NCBI RefSeq assembly: GCF_001278115.1 | Contig: NZ_LIYD01000005.1 | Location: 2,178,653 to 2,242,652, forward strand | Reading direction: 5' to 3' | Length of the DNA stretch: 64,000 bases | Source: Flavobacterium akiainvivens | GTDB lineage: Bacteria; Bacteroidota; Bacteroidia; Flavobacteriales; Flavobacteriaceae | Shown here: positions 9,075 to 18,789 of the stretch, in pieces | Layout: every line of letters starts with the position of its first letter | Numbering within the stretch: position 1 is the first letter of the stretch | Notes under the pieces: model-generated | Seen by the model: only the letters and a program-made list of their open reading frames with translations | Told to the model about the DNA's origin: nothing | Database searches by the model: none | Translations under genes and position numbers: made by a program

Positions 9075-9101
9075 AAAACCATCCTTCGGGATGGTTTTTT
9101 T
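9075..9101 (+). terminator. Terminator of purA
   Basis: Perfect stem AAAACCATCC / GGATGGTTTT with a TTCG tetraloop, followed by T residues. Confidence 0.88.
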
Positions 9102-9199
9102 ATCTATGCAATTTTTACAGCTGCGGCAGCGTTTAATCCATAAAAGCGGCACAGCTATTGTTATTGTTTTTGCCTAAATTTGCATAAACTTTTAAAGCC

Positions 9200-10873
9200 T
9201 TGAAAAAACTCTTTTTCATCATTATAAGCTTCATCCTTTGGGGGTTGCCCTCATTTGCACAGCAAAAGAAAATACTGGTAGAGCACGCCGATTTTACAGA
9301 CCGCAACCAAAACGAGGTTCCCGGTGCGGCTATACTTACCGGCAATGTGGTGCTTATTCATGAAGGGGTTAAGATAAAATCCAACAAAGTCTACTATTTT
9401 GAGGCAGAGAACTATGCCAAGCTTTTTGGTGATGTAAAGCTCAACCAGGGCGATACCCTGTTTATGGACAGCAAGTATGCCGAATACAATGGCGAAAAGA
9501 AATTTGCCTTTGCCAGCGGCGCGGTAGTAATGCGTTCACCCGAAATGCGCCTGAGTACCGATACCGTGTATTTTGACCGTAACATACAGCAGGCTTACTA
9601 CAACTCCGGCGGTACAATAGTAAACGATAAAAACACTCTGAAAAGCAAAGCAGGACGCTATTTTGTAAACCAGAAAAAATATGAGTTCCGCACGGCAGTA
9701 ACCCTTACCAACCCTGAGTATGTAATGAAGACCGAGTTCCTGGATTATTACACCAATTCAGGCCACAGTTATGTTTTTGGCCCTACCACCATTACCGGCA
9801 AGAACAATTTTATCTATACCGAGAAGGGCTTTTATGACACCAAGAAAAACTTTGCCCACCTGCTCACCAATTCCTATATTCAGTATGACACCCAGCTCAT
9901 TAAGGGCGATAGTATATATTATGACCGCACGCGGGAATTTTCTTCGGCTACAAACAATGTTAGTGTAACCGATACCGTAAACAAATACAACGTGCGCGGG
10001 CATTATGGCGAAGTCTGGAAACAAAAAGATTCGCTTTACGTAACCAAACACGCCGAGGCCATTACCCTTGTAGAAAAAGACTCGCTGCACATGCACGCCA
10101 AGCGCCTGGTAATTACCGGTAAGGAAGGCCAGCGCGTTATCCGCGGGTATAACGATGCCCGTTTCTGGAAAATAGACATGAGCGGTAAGTGCGATTCTAT
10201 CCATTCAGACGAGGCTAAGGGGCTCACGCAGCTCATCCGCCGCCCGGTGGTATGGAACGGCCAGAGTCAGATAACGGGTGACGTAATACATCTTATATCA
10301 AACAGTAAGACCGAACAGCTCGACAGCCTCAAGGTACTCAACAACGCCTTTATCATTCAGCGGGATACCATCTGGGCCAAGAACAATCCCGGCAAGCCCG
10401 ACCATTACAGCCAGGTAAAAGGCGTAAACCTGTACGGCAAGTTTCGCGACAATAAACTCTATGAGGTAGACCTGGTTAAAAATACCGAAAACATATATTA
10501 TATGTACGACAGCGATCAACAGCTTATAGGTATAGACAAAGGCAAGAGCAGCAAAATACACATGGAGATAGAAGACAACCAAATAGTCTCGGTTACCAGC
10601 ATGATAAACCCCGGCAGCGAAAGTTACCCTGAAACAGAACTCCCCGAGCAGGCCCGGAAACTACAGGGCTTTACATGGCGGGGCGACGAAATGATTAAAA
10701 CGCGTGATGATATTTTTCCGCCGGAAGAAAAAGCGCTGCACGAAGAAATATTAAAAAAGACAGGCAAGCTAAAGGCCCGGGAAGACAAACCTATGGAACC
10801 GTTGCAGGAAACACTGGATTATGACAAAAACAATCCCGTTCCGCAATCGCTTCGCCCCGTAAAAACAGAATAG
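9200..10873 (+). CDS. OstA-like (LptA-fold) exported protein
   Basis: 557 residues with a TTG start, then a signal peptide (MKKLFFIIISFILWGLPSFAQ). No ATG is close and the signal peptide is lost with later starts. The mature N-terminal half has OstA/LptA-type beta-jellyroll repeats (ILTGNVVLIHEGVKIKSNKV; YFEAENYAKLFGDVKL; MDSKYAEYNGEKK), known from periplasmic LPS-transport bridge proteins. Bacteroidota carry this long two-part form. It probably acts in LPS or envelope assembly, though direct LptA activity is an inference. Confidence 0.78.
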   Translation: MKKLFFIIISFILWGLPSFAQQKKILVEHADFTDRNQNEVPGAAILTGNVVLIHEGVKIKSNKVYYFEAENYAKLFGDVKLNQGDTLFMDSKYAEYNGEKKFAFASGAVVMRSPEMRLSTDTVYFDRNIQQAYYNSGGTIVNDKNTLKSKAGRYFVNQKKYEFRTAVTLTNPEYVMKTEFLDYYTNSGHSYVFGPTTITGKNNFIYTEKGFYDTKKNFAHLLTNSYIQYDTQLIKGDSIYYDRTREFSSATNNVSVTDTVNKYNVRGHYGEVWKQKDSLYVTKHAEAITLVEKDSLHMHAKRLVITGKEGQRVIRGYNDARFWKIDMSGKCDSIHSDEAKGLTQLIRRPVVWNGQSQITGDVIHLISNSKTEQLDSLKVLNNAFIIQRDTIWAKNNPGKPDHYSQVKGVNLYGKFRDNKLYEVDLVKNTENIYYMYDSDQQLIGIDKGKSSKIHMEIEDNQIVSVTSMINPGSESYPETELPEQARKLQGFTWRGDEMIKTRDDIFPPEEKALHEEILKKTGKLKAREDKPMEPLQETLDYDKNNPVPQSLRPVKTE

Positions 10874-10883
10874 TAATACAATT

Positions 10884-10926
10884 GCGGCACCCCCGCCGCT
10901 CAATCCCCTCCGGGAATTAGGGGGCT
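10884..10926. repeat. Remnant palindromic repeat arm
   Basis: A C-rich then G-rich segment whose second half (AATCCCC...TTAGGGGGC) resembles the right arm of the palindromic elements found at metH and aroA. It ends 4 bp before the aminotransferase start. No convincing partner arm is visible, so it is a decayed single arm at best. Confidence 0.45.
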
Positions 10927-10930
10927 AATT

Positions 10931-12124
10931 ATGCTAAACGATTTTTATACCTACCAGGCACAAACATCGCCCTACCCGCTGGGCATGGAAGTAAGCCACG
11001 CAGAGGGTTCTTATATTTACGATACCAACAACAGGCCGTACCTTGACTTTGTGGCAGGGGTTTCGGCGGCAAGCCTGGGCCACAGGCACCCGCGCGTAAA
11101 CCAGGCCATTATAGACCAGCTGGGCAAGTACCTGCACGTAATGGTATATGGCGAATATGCACAGCACCCAGCTACCGAATTTTGCCGCCTGTTGGCACAG
11201 CACCTGCCGGCAACCCTAAGCAAAACCTACCTTACCAACAGCGGTACCGAAGCTACCGAAGGCGCCCTTAAACTGGCACGCCGCGTTACAGGCCGCAGCC
11301 AGCTTATATCGTGCAAAAGTGCCTACCACGGCAACACCATGGGCTCTATGAGCGTTATGGGCCATGAAGAGCGCAAGCAAATTTTCCGCCCGCTTATACC
11401 CGATGTTGATTTTATTACGTTTAATAACGAAGAAGACCTGCAAAAAATAACCGAAAAAACGGCCGGCATAATCCTTGAAACCATTCAGGGTGGTGCAGGC
11501 TTTATACAGCCGCATAACGATTTCCTTAAAAAAGTACGCCAGCGTTGTGACGAAGTAGGCGCCCTGATGATACTCGATGAAATACAACCGGGCTTTGGCC
11601 GCACAGGCAAACTCTTCGGTTTCCAGAATTATGATGTAGTGCCCGATGTTATTATAATGGGCAAAGGCATGGGCGGCGGTATGCCCGTAGGCGCCTTTAC
11701 CGCAAGCCCCGAAATGATGGACCTGCTGAGCCACGACCCTAAGCTGGGCCACATAACCACCTTTGGAGGGCACCCGGTTATAGCTGCCGCCTGCCTGGCA
11801 ACGCTTCAGGAAATTACAGAGACTGACATAATGGCGCAAGCGCTGGAAAAAGAAAAACTGTTCCGCAGCCTGCTGGTGCACCCGCTTATTACAGAGGTGC
11901 GCGGCGAAGGCCTAATGCTGGCCGCCATGACCGAGAGCGCCGATATTACTGATAAAGTGATACTACGCTGCCACGAACGCGGCCTCATTTTGTTCTGGCT
12001 GCTGTTTGAAGGCAAGGCCATACGTATTACCCCTCCGTTAACAATCAGCGAAGATGAAATTAAGGAAGGTTGTGGCATTATTATTGAAGTTATGAATGAA
12101 ATTCTTAATGAGCAGAAAAATTAA
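10931..12124 (+). CDS. Class III PLP-dependent aminotransferase
   Basis: 397 residues. Family marks are NSGTEATEGALKLAR (phosphate cup), the SAYHGNTMGSMSVMG segment, LDEIQPGFGRTG with the PLP-binding Asp, and the catalytic Lys in IIMGKGMGGGMPVGAF. TFGGHPVIAAA follows, as in acetylornithine/ornithine-type transaminases. No arginine genes are adjacent, so the substrate is uncertain. The ATG at 10931 lies right after a palindromic repeat remnant, which may hold its leader. Confidence 0.88.
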   Translation: MLNDFYTYQAQTSPYPLGMEVSHAEGSYIYDTNNRPYLDFVAGVSAASLGHRHPRVNQAIIDQLGKYLHVMVYGEYAQHPATEFCRLLAQHLPATLSKTYLTNSGTEATEGALKLARRVTGRSQLISCKSAYHGNTMGSMSVMGHEERKQIFRPLIPDVDFITFNNEEDLQKITEKTAGIILETIQGGAGFIQPHNDFLKKVRQRCDEVGALMILDEIQPGFGRTGKLFGFQNYDVVPDVIIMGKGMGGGMPVGAFTASPEMMDLLSHDPKLGHITTFGGHPVIAAACLATLQEITETDIMAQALEKEKLFRSLLVHPLITEVRGEGLMLAAMTESADITDKVILRCHERGLILFWLLFEGKAIRITPPLTISEDEIKEGCGIIIEVMNEILNEQKN

Positions 12125-12226
12125 CTATAAGCATTGTTAATTAATTTGTTTAAAACATAATTAAGGAATTTCCTTTTTAGGTAGTTATTTTGTAACTTTA
12201 AGAAAGGATTTAAAAAGAATTGGAGT

Positions 12227-13627
12227 ATGAATTTGAGCCACGAGGAAGAAGATCGCAGTTTATCCTTATCAAAGTTCGAATCGATGTTGAAAACCAACAA
12301 AGTATTCTTCTTTGACTCCGAAGAGTTTGAAGATATTGTTTTACACTATCTCGACAGCGGAAAAATTAATTTAGCTAAAAAGGCCTTAAAACTGGGCCTG
12401 GAACAACACCCCAGGTCAACAGGCTTAAAATTAGTACAGATTGAAATTTTAGTTTTTGATGACAAGCTTGAGTTGGCCGAAAGGATGCTTAACGACCTCT
12501 ATGCCATAGAGCCTACCAACGAAGAAATTTATATTCAGAAAGCAAATATATACAGCAAGCGCGACCAGCACGATAAAGCTGTAGAATACCTTAATATAGC
12601 CCTGCAATATACAGATGATTATGCCGATGTGTACTCGCTTATAGGCATGGAATACCTGTTTATGGATAACCTGGAGCTGGCTAAGGAAAACTTTATTAAA
12701 TGCCTTGAAGAAGACACCGAAGACCACAGCGCACTTTACAATGTAGTGTACTGCTTTGACTTCCTTGACCAAAACCTTGAGGCCATAGAGTTCCTGAACA
12801 GCTTTATAGACAAAAACCCGTATAGCGAGGTAGCATGGCACCAGCTTGGCCGCCAGTATTATGTTATTAAGGAATACGACCAGGCATTCAGGGCATTTGA
12901 CTATGCCACGCTTATTGACGATGTTTTCCTTGGGGCGTACCTTGAAAAGGCCAAAACCCTCGAAAAGCTTAAGAAATATAAAGAGGCCATAGACTGCTAC
13001 AACACCACTATGGAGCTGGACGACCCTACGTCGTTCGCACTACTGCGTGTAGGTAAATGCTATGAGCGCCTTGGTGATAACGAAAAGGCACTTAAGTACT
13101 ACCTTAAAACGGTTCATGAAGACCCATTGCTGGATAAAGCTTGGCTTGCCATAACTGATTTTTACATTCGCCGTGCCAACTACCAGAAAGCACTGTATTA
13201 TGTAAACAAAGCCATTGGCATTGATAACGAAAACAAAGTGTACTGGAAGCGCTATGCCACCATAAACAACGCCCTGCGTTTTCACGAAGAGGCAGAAGAA
13301 GGCTACCGCAAGGCTGTTGAGTTTGGCGATGTGCAGCTTGACACCTGGTTGTTTTGGTCAGACACGCTACAGTTTTTAGGCGAATACCAAACGGCTGTAA
13401 ATACGCTGATGGAAGCCTCAGAATACCATACCGACCAGTATGAGATTGAGTACCGCCTTGCCGGCCTAAACCTCATGCTACACGACAGCGAGAAAGGTCT
13501 GTACCACCTTAGCAATGCGCTAAGGATTAACTACCGCCACCACACCCTGCTTGAAGAGTTTTACCCAACGGTATTTTACACGCCGCTGGTTCAGGAAGCC
13601 CTTGCAAAACACAGCAGGAAAAAATAA
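12227..13627 (+). CDS. TPR-repeat protein
   Basis: 466 residues, no signal peptide or membrane segment. From about residue 30 to the end it is a helical solenoid of tetratricopeptide repeats (for example HDKAVEYLNIALQYTDDYAD; YKEAIDCYNTTMELDDPTSF; NEKALKYYLKTVHEDPLLDK). It is probably a cytoplasmic scaffold. The partner is unknown and its neighbours give no clear hint. Confidence 0.85.
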   Translation: MNLSHEEEDRSLSLSKFESMLKTNKVFFFDSEEFEDIVLHYLDSGKINLAKKALKLGLEQHPRSTGLKLVQIEILVFDDKLELAERMLNDLYAIEPTNEEIYIQKANIYSKRDQHDKAVEYLNIALQYTDDYADVYSLIGMEYLFMDNLELAKENFIKCLEEDTEDHSALYNVVYCFDFLDQNLEAIEFLNSFIDKNPYSEVAWHQLGRQYYVIKEYDQAFRAFDYATLIDDVFLGAYLEKAKTLEKLKKYKEAIDCYNTTMELDDPTSFALLRVGKCYERLGDNEKALKYYLKTVHEDPLLDKAWLAITDFYIRRANYQKALYYVNKAIGIDNENKVYWKRYATINNALRFHEEAEEGYRKAVEFGDVQLDTWLFWSDTLQFLGEYQTAVNTLMEASEYHTDQYEIEYRLAGLNLMLHDSEKGLYHLSNALRINYRHHTLLEEFYPTVFYTPLVQEALAKHSRKK

Positions 13628-13644
13628 ATAGTTTGTAATTCAAG

Positions 13645-13678
13645 AAAAGCCTGGCTACATTTACAGCCGGGTTTTTTA
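13645..13678 (+). terminator. Terminator after the TPR gene
   Basis: CCTGGCT (13650-13656) pairs with AGCCGGG (13665-13671), one G-U pair, followed by a T6 run. Confidence 0.75.
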
Positions 13679-13700
13679 TTTTATACCAACTCCTTATACT

Positions 13701-14609
13701 ATGAAAAAAATACTTTTTACCACACTTTTATTTGCAAGCCTTATAGGCTTTGCACAAGACAAGGATACTAAAGTTCCGGCTCCGGAAATAAAGACAGGAA
13801 GAGACCCTCATCACAACTCAAAAGAAAGCGATCAGCCTATTAGTGATAACATCTATGCCCCCGAAGCAACAAATAGCGATGAACCCATTAACTATGCCGC
13901 TTTACAGGTAAAACCTAAATATCCGGGTGGTTTTGATGCATTTTATGCTTATGTCAACGATAATATAAATACATCAAAACTCACACCCGAAGCAAAAGCA
14001 CAAAAACAATTAAAGGTTACCGTAAGTTTTACAGTTGAAAGAGACGGTACAATGACCGGTTTACAAATTATAAAAGACCCGGGCTTTGGCTTCGGGCCCG
14101 AAATGCTAAGGGTTTTAAGAAGCATTAAAACCAAATGGAGCCCGGGCATGCAAAACAAAAAAGCCGTTAGGACAAATTATATATTACCCATTGTTTATAC
14201 ATTACCTAAAACAGGTGAAGAAGTTCCGTTATCTATTATTAAAGAAACCAATTATGAAACGTCAGAACAGGGAACCGAGGAGCCTGTTGATCATAAAACA
14301 ATACAAGTTAAACCGGAATTTCCGGGAGGCCTTAAAAATTTTCATAACTACGTTAACCGTAATATTAAGCCGGAGAATATAGAGGCCACAGCCAAAGGGC
14401 AAAAACTTACAGCAACCATAAGTTTTATTGTAGAAAAAGACGGTTCTATGACTAATTTTAGCGTTGTTGAAGATCCTGGTTTTGGTTTTTACAAAGAAGT
14501 AGTACGTGTACTGCAAAGTATAAAAACCAAATGGAACCCGGGAATACAAAATGGCAAACCTGTAAGATCAACCTTTACATTTCCTGTAACAATTGCTGTA
14601 CCCCAATAA
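13701..14609 (+). CDS. Exported protein with two TonB C-terminal-like domains
   Basis: 302 residues with a signal peptide (MKKILFTTLLFASLIGFAQ). It holds two homologous domains of ~110 residues, each opening VKP-(K/E)-(Y/F)-PGG and ending near SIKTKW-(S/N)-PG-(M/I)-QN-(K/G)-K. They match the C-terminal TonB domain seen in Bacteroidota energy-transducer-like proteins. There is no N-terminal membrane anchor or Pro-rich spanner, so it is probably periplasmic and not a classical TonB. The domains arose by internal duplication. aroE follows after 2 bp. Confidence 0.78.
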   Translation: MKKILFTTLLFASLIGFAQDKDTKVPAPEIKTGRDPHHNSKESDQPISDNIYAPEATNSDEPINYAALQVKPKYPGGFDAFYAYVNDNINTSKLTPEAKAQKQLKVTVSFTVERDGTMTGLQIIKDPGFGFGPEMLRVLRSIKTKWSPGMQNKKAVRTNYILPIVYTLPKTGEEVPLSIIKETNYETSEQGTEEPVDHKTIQVKPEFPGGLKNFHNYVNRNIKPENIEATAKGQKLTATISFIVEKDGSMTNFSVVEDPGFGFYKEVVRVLQSIKTKWNPGIQNGKPVRSTFTFPVTIAVPQ

Positions 14610-14611
14610 CA

Positions 14612-15349
14612 ATGAAAAACAAAACCTTTGGCTTAATTGGCCGCAACATAAGCTACTCGTTTTCGGCGGGATATTTTAAGGAGAAGTTTGAACAAATGGG
14701 CGTTGGCCATACCTACCGCAATTTTGATATAGACGATATTGAGGAGTTTCGCCATATAAAAACCAACACAAAAGGGCTTAAGGGGCTTAACGTTACCATT
14801 CCGTACAAGGAAGAGGTTATTCCCTTATTAGACAGCCTATCTAAAAAAGCAAAGGTAATAGGCGCCGTAAACACCATAACCATTTCAAAAAAGGGCAAAA
14901 CCAAAGGCCATAATACCGATTGGTTCGGGTTTAAAAAAGCCCTGAAGCCCCTGCTTAAAAAACGCCATAAAAAAGCCCTGATACTTGGCACCGGCGGGGC
15001 ATCTAAAGCCGTGGCCTTCGCACTGCGCGACCTGAAAATTGAGTACGACTTTGTTTCCCGCGAGGGCAATGAATACCTGCTAAGCTATGCCGAACTTAAC
15101 CGCGAAGTGTTTGACGATTATCAGATTATTATCAACACCACACCACTGGGCACTTTCCCTAATGTTAATGAGTGCCCGCCTATAGACTACAGCCTGTTTA
15201 CCAAAGACCACATAGCGTTTGACCTGGTATACAACCCCGCCGAGACGCTTTTCCTTAAAAAAGCCAAAGAAAACGGGGCTAAAATAAAAAATGGTTATGA
15301 CATGCTTGTGTACCAGGCCGAAAAGGCTTGGGCCATTTGGAACAAATAA
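14612..15349 (+). CDS. aroE: Shikimate dehydrogenase
   Basis: 245 residues from ATG 14612 (a longer in-frame start would overlap the previous gene). It reduces 3-dehydroshikimate with NADPH in the chorismate pathway. Substrate-binding SYSFSAGYF (normally S-x-S) is near residue 14, and the catalytic Lys is in GLNVTIPYKEEV. The GAVNTI and NTDWFGF motifs and the nucleotide-binding GTGGASKAVAFAL are also present. It is short but complete for Bacteroidota AroE. Other aromatic-pathway genes lie far away (aroA near 36 kb, pheA/tyrA near 51 kb). Confidence 0.92.
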   Translation: MKNKTFGLIGRNISYSFSAGYFKEKFEQMGVGHTYRNFDIDDIEEFRHIKTNTKGLKGLNVTIPYKEEVIPLLDSLSKKAKVIGAVNTITISKKGKTKGHNTDWFGFKKALKPLLKKRHKKALILGTGGASKAVAFALRDLKIEYDFVSREGNEYLLSYAELNREVFDDYQIIINTTPLGTFPNVNECPPIDYSLFTKDHIAFDLVYNPAETLFLKKAKENGAKIKNGYDMLVYQAEKAWAIWNK

Positions 15350-15430
15350 CAATTTATTGATACAACTTTAATAAAAATCGCAGTTTTGAGTCTAAATAAC
15401 ACCAAAACCGGCAAAATTTGTTGATTCCTT

Positions 15431-15461
15431 TTGAATTTTAAACAGCCTTTTACTATCTTTC
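15431..15461 (+). promoter_or_regulatory. Promoter of the DUF349 gene
   Basis: TTG at 15431-15433 and TATCTTTC at 15454-15461 with a 20 bp spacer; the last base deviates from TAnnTTTG. Confidence 0.5.
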
Positions 15462-15496
15462 GGCTGTAAAGCAATCAACCTCTTACACACAAAAAA

Positions 15497-17623
15497 ATGT
15501 TAGAAGAAAAGAATGATAACCTGCACAACGCAGACGGAACAGAGCCCATTGAGCCGATTAACGCTTTTGAAAATGGCTATATACCTGAAAACAAAGCCGT
15601 AGACAACGATGATGTTGCCGATGATGCCGAGGATATTTCGGGTGTGCATGAAACCGAAGGCCAACTGCCTTTTGCTCCTGAGGAAGTAATCAACGCAGGC
15701 CGCGAAACGGAGGCGGAAGAAATTCCTGCCGCTGAAACCGCTAACGAAGCCGAGCCTGAAACTCCGGCTACGGAAGCCCCTGCTACAGAAGGCGAAACCG
15801 AATTTGAAGCCCATGACGACCATGAAGATGACCACGCTGAGGAGCTTCCGGATTTTGACACCTACACCATGGAGCAGCTTACTGACGAGCTTGAAAAAGC
15901 CGCTGCTGCCGAAAAAGTTACATCGGTTAAAAACCGTGTAGAGGCCATCCGTAAAGCTTTTTACAACCACTACACACACCTTATAGACGAAAAAAGGGAC
16001 GAATACAGCCACGAAAACAACGGCGATACCAGTGGGTTTGAATACCATTTTCCGCTAAAATCAAGGTTTGACGGCATTTACAACCAATACAGGGATAAGA
16101 AAAATTCGCACTTTAAAAAGCTTCAAAACGACCTTAAGGGCAACCTTGAAACCCGCGAGGCTATTGTTGAGGAACTTAAAAATATTGCCGATGGCGGCGC
16201 CGAAAGCATTAAAGATGCCCTTAAGCAGGTTAACGACCTGCGCGAGCGCTGGAAAAATGCCGGCCCTATACCACGCGACAAGTACAACCACGTTTGGAAC
16301 AACTTCCACTTCCATATAGAGCGTTTTTATGACCAGCTTCACCTTGACCGTGAGGCGCGCGACCTTGACTTTAAGCACAACCTTGAGCAAAAGCAAAAAC
16401 TGATTGTGCGTGCCGAGGCGCTATTGGCTGAGACTGATATTAACAAAGCGTTCCGAGAGTTGCAGGCGCTGCACAAAATCTGGAAAGAAGAAGTGGGCCC
16501 GGTATCGCGCGAACACCGCGAAGAGGTTTGGAACCAGTTTAGCGATATTACACGTCAGCTGCACGACCGCCGTGAGGCGCAGTTTGCACAAAACCGCGAA
16601 AAAGAAGTGGAGAACCTGGCTGCCAAACAAGAGATTATTGCCGGCATAAACGCAGTTTCTGAAGAGAAAGTAGCATCACACGGTGCATGGCAGGGACAAA
16701 TTGAAAAAATAGAGGCCCTGCGCGATAAATTCTTTAAAGCCGGTAAAGTGCCTGCCGAGGTTAACGAAGACACCTGGGCCGCATTTAAAGAAGCTGTACG
16801 CAACTTTAACGCCGTAAAGAACTCGTTCTATAAAGACATTAAAAAAGACCAGCAGAGCAACCTGAACCGCAAACTGGCGCTTGTTGAAAAAGCAAATGCG
16901 CTTAAAGACAGTGAAGATTTTGCTGCCACTACCCCTGTTATGAAACAAATACAGGAAGAGTGGAAAACCATAGGCCACGTGCCGCGCAAATTTAGCGATG
17001 CCGTATGGAAAGACTTTAAGGCGGCCTGCAACCATTATTTTGACAGGCTGCATGCACACCGCAACGAGGCCAATAAAGACGAAATAGAGGCCTTTGACAA
17101 GAAAAAGGAATATCTTGACAACCTGCGCGATTTTGAGCTTACAGGCGACCATAAAACCGACCTTGACGCTATTAAAAAGCACATAGAAACCTGGAAAACC
17201 TTTGGCCGTGTACCACAGGCACGCAGGCATATTGAAGGCAAATTCAACAAGGTGCTCGATGCCCTTTTTGAAAAGCTGAGCCTGAGCAAAAAGGAGACTG
17301 ATATGGTGCGCTTTAGCAACAGGCTGGAGCAGCTTTCGGGTGATGATAACAGCCGTGGCCTGCAAAACGAGCAGCTGTTTATTATGCGCAAGATTGACGA
17401 AATCCAGGCTGAGATTTTCCAGCTTGAAAACAACATACAGTTCTTTACCAATGCCAAGGGCGACAACCCGCTGGTTAAGGAAGTGAAGAAAAACATTGAG
17501 CGCCACAAAGAAGAACTGGCCACATGGAAAGACAAGCTGAAGCAAATTCGCATACTGAAAGACCAGCCAAAGGAACAACCTAAGGCAGAGGGCAGCGAAG
17601 AAAATGAAACTCCACAGGAATAA
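15497..17623 (+). CDS. DUF349-repeat protein
   Basis: 708 residues. The first ~120 are very acidic and rich in Glu, Ala and Pro, hence probably disordered. The rest is a chain of DUF349 helical repeats, recognisable by recurring W-K/x-x-x-G-x-(V/I)-P-(R/A) signatures (ERWKNAGPIPRDKYNHVW; KIWKEEVGPVSREHREEVW; EEWKTIGHVPRKFSDAVW; ETWKTFGRVPQARR). It ends in a coiled coil. No enzymatic motif is visible. DUF349 proteins are widespread in Bacteroidota and of unclear function. Confidence 0.87.
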   Translation: MLEEKNDNLHNADGTEPIEPINAFENGYIPENKAVDNDDVADDAEDISGVHETEGQLPFAPEEVINAGRETEAEEIPAAETANEAEPETPATEAPATEGETEFEAHDDHEDDHAEELPDFDTYTMEQLTDELEKAAAAEKVTSVKNRVEAIRKAFYNHYTHLIDEKRDEYSHENNGDTSGFEYHFPLKSRFDGIYNQYRDKKNSHFKKLQNDLKGNLETREAIVEELKNIADGGAESIKDALKQVNDLRERWKNAGPIPRDKYNHVWNNFHFHIERFYDQLHLDREARDLDFKHNLEQKQKLIVRAEALLAETDINKAFRELQALHKIWKEEVGPVSREHREEVWNQFSDITRQLHDRREAQFAQNREKEVENLAAKQEIIAGINAVSEEKVASHGAWQGQIEKIEALRDKFFKAGKVPAEVNEDTWAAFKEAVRNFNAVKNSFYKDIKKDQQSNLNRKLALVEKANALKDSEDFAATTPVMKQIQEEWKTIGHVPRKFSDAVWKDFKAACNHYFDRLHAHRNEANKDEIEAFDKKKEYLDNLRDFELTGDHKTDLDAIKKHIETWKTFGRVPQARRHIEGKFNKVLDALFEKLSLSKKETDMVRFSNRLEQLSGDDNSRGLQNEQLFIMRKIDEIQAEIFQLENNIQFFTNAKGDNPLVKEVKKNIERHKEELATWKDKLKQIRILKDQPKEQPKAEGSEENETPQE

Positions 17624-17630
17624 AAACTAA

Positions 17631-17660
17631 AAGTCCCGCTCACAAGGCGGGACTTCTTAT
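17631..17660. terminator. Bidirectional terminator between convergent genes
   Basis: Perfect 9 bp stem AAGTCCCGC / GCGGGACTT (17631-17639 with 17647-17655), followed by T-rich sequence, placed between the DUF349 gene and the convergent minus-strand gene. Confidence 0.85.
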
Positions 17661-18781
17661 TTATAATCAAACGTTACGGGAATCTTTTTGGGTGTAAGCA
17701 CCATTTTCTGTACAGTCTTCTTTTCGTAACGCGGGGTTATGGCGGTATCGGTATATTTTTCGTCTTTATACTTAATGTGCTCTATAATAGCCGAAACTTT
17801 TACGTTTACATCAATTGGCTGTACATAGTTGTCATTAGCTAAAGCCACATAATACTTGCCCTGTAGCATAGTGGCATCGGTAAAACGCTTGTAGGCTGCT
17901 ATGCCCTTGCCACTATCAAAAGGTTTGCAGGCCTTGCCATCGGTAAACAACTTGCAGTTGGCCTCGTTAACCAGGGCATACTCTACATCTTCGCCGTTTA
18001 CAGGCATGGCCAGGTTGGCAATGGCACCGGCAGCAATACCTCCTAAAGGTGTTGAAAAATAGCTCGCAGCGCCTTGTACAGCACCTACAATCATCTTGCG
18101 GTTTTGTTTCCAAAACTCGTTACTCTCCTCGCCTACGCCCACCCAATACGCCCAGGCCACTACTTTTTTGGTTTCGTAAGCACTTATGGCATTGGCGGGT
18201 AGTGAAAAGTTTACTGACGTACGTGTATCGCCAAAAGACGTTTTAGCCGAAACCCTTTGACTTTTATCCATCACAACCTCTTCATACTTTTGTTCAGAAG
18301 CTACTACTTTTCGGGTCTTTTGGGTATGGAGGGTATCATACCCCACCACAATACTCTTCTCTTCGGGCGCATAAGCTGTATCGTTAACGGAAACCCATTT
18401 TACAGCCGTATTAAAATCTTTAGTACTACTGTTTTTAGGCACACGCTGTATAGTAACATTAAGGCTGCGCTTACCTGTTACCGTATTTTTAAACCTGAAA
18501 AGGTAGACCGATTTATTAAGCACCGTAAACTCTTTCTTTTCTTCCTTAACAGCAGTAGCAGTATACACAGGCACTTCAGTATTAGGGTACTGGTACACCT
18601 TTACCTCCCCAAATGCCGAGCCGGTAGCCTGCATTTCCAGCACAATTTTATCGCCGACCGCAAAGCCATACATAACCTCCTCCTGCGTGTTGCCATCAAG
18701 TTTCAGGTTCAGTTCGGCTACCGTTATTTTTTGCCCAAAACAAAGCCCGCTAAACAGCAGGCATAGTAAAAACTTGTTCAT
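17657..18781 (-). CDS. Hypothetical exported protein
   Basis: I do not recognise this family. 374 residues with a signal peptide (MNKFLLCLLFSGLCFGQ). The mature part is mostly beta-rich. One Gly/Ala-rich hydrophobic stretch (MIVGAVQGAASYFSTPLGG and following, about 240-265) could insert in a membrane. It lies 8 bp downstream of mazG in the same direction and probably shares its transcript. Confidence 0.72.
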   Translation of the reverse strand: MNKFLLCLLFSGLCFGQKITVAELNLKLDGNTQEEVMYGFAVGDKIVLEMQATGSAFGEVKVYQYPNTEVPVYTATAVKEEKKEFTVLNKSVYLFRFKNTVTGKRSLNVTIQRVPKNSSTKDFNTAVKWVSVNDTAYAPEEKSIVVGYDTLHTQKTRKVVASEQKYEEVVMDKSQRVSAKTSFGDTRTSVNFSLPANAISAYETKKVVAWAYWVGVGEESNEFWKQNRKMIVGAVQGAASYFSTPLGGIAAGAIANLAMPVNGEDVEYALVNEANCKLFTDGKACKPFDSGKGIAAYKRFTDATMLQGKYYVALANDNYVQPIDVNVKVSAIIEHIKYKDEKYTDTAITPRYEKKTVQKMVLTPKKIPVTFDYK

Positions 18782-18789
18782 TTTGTATA

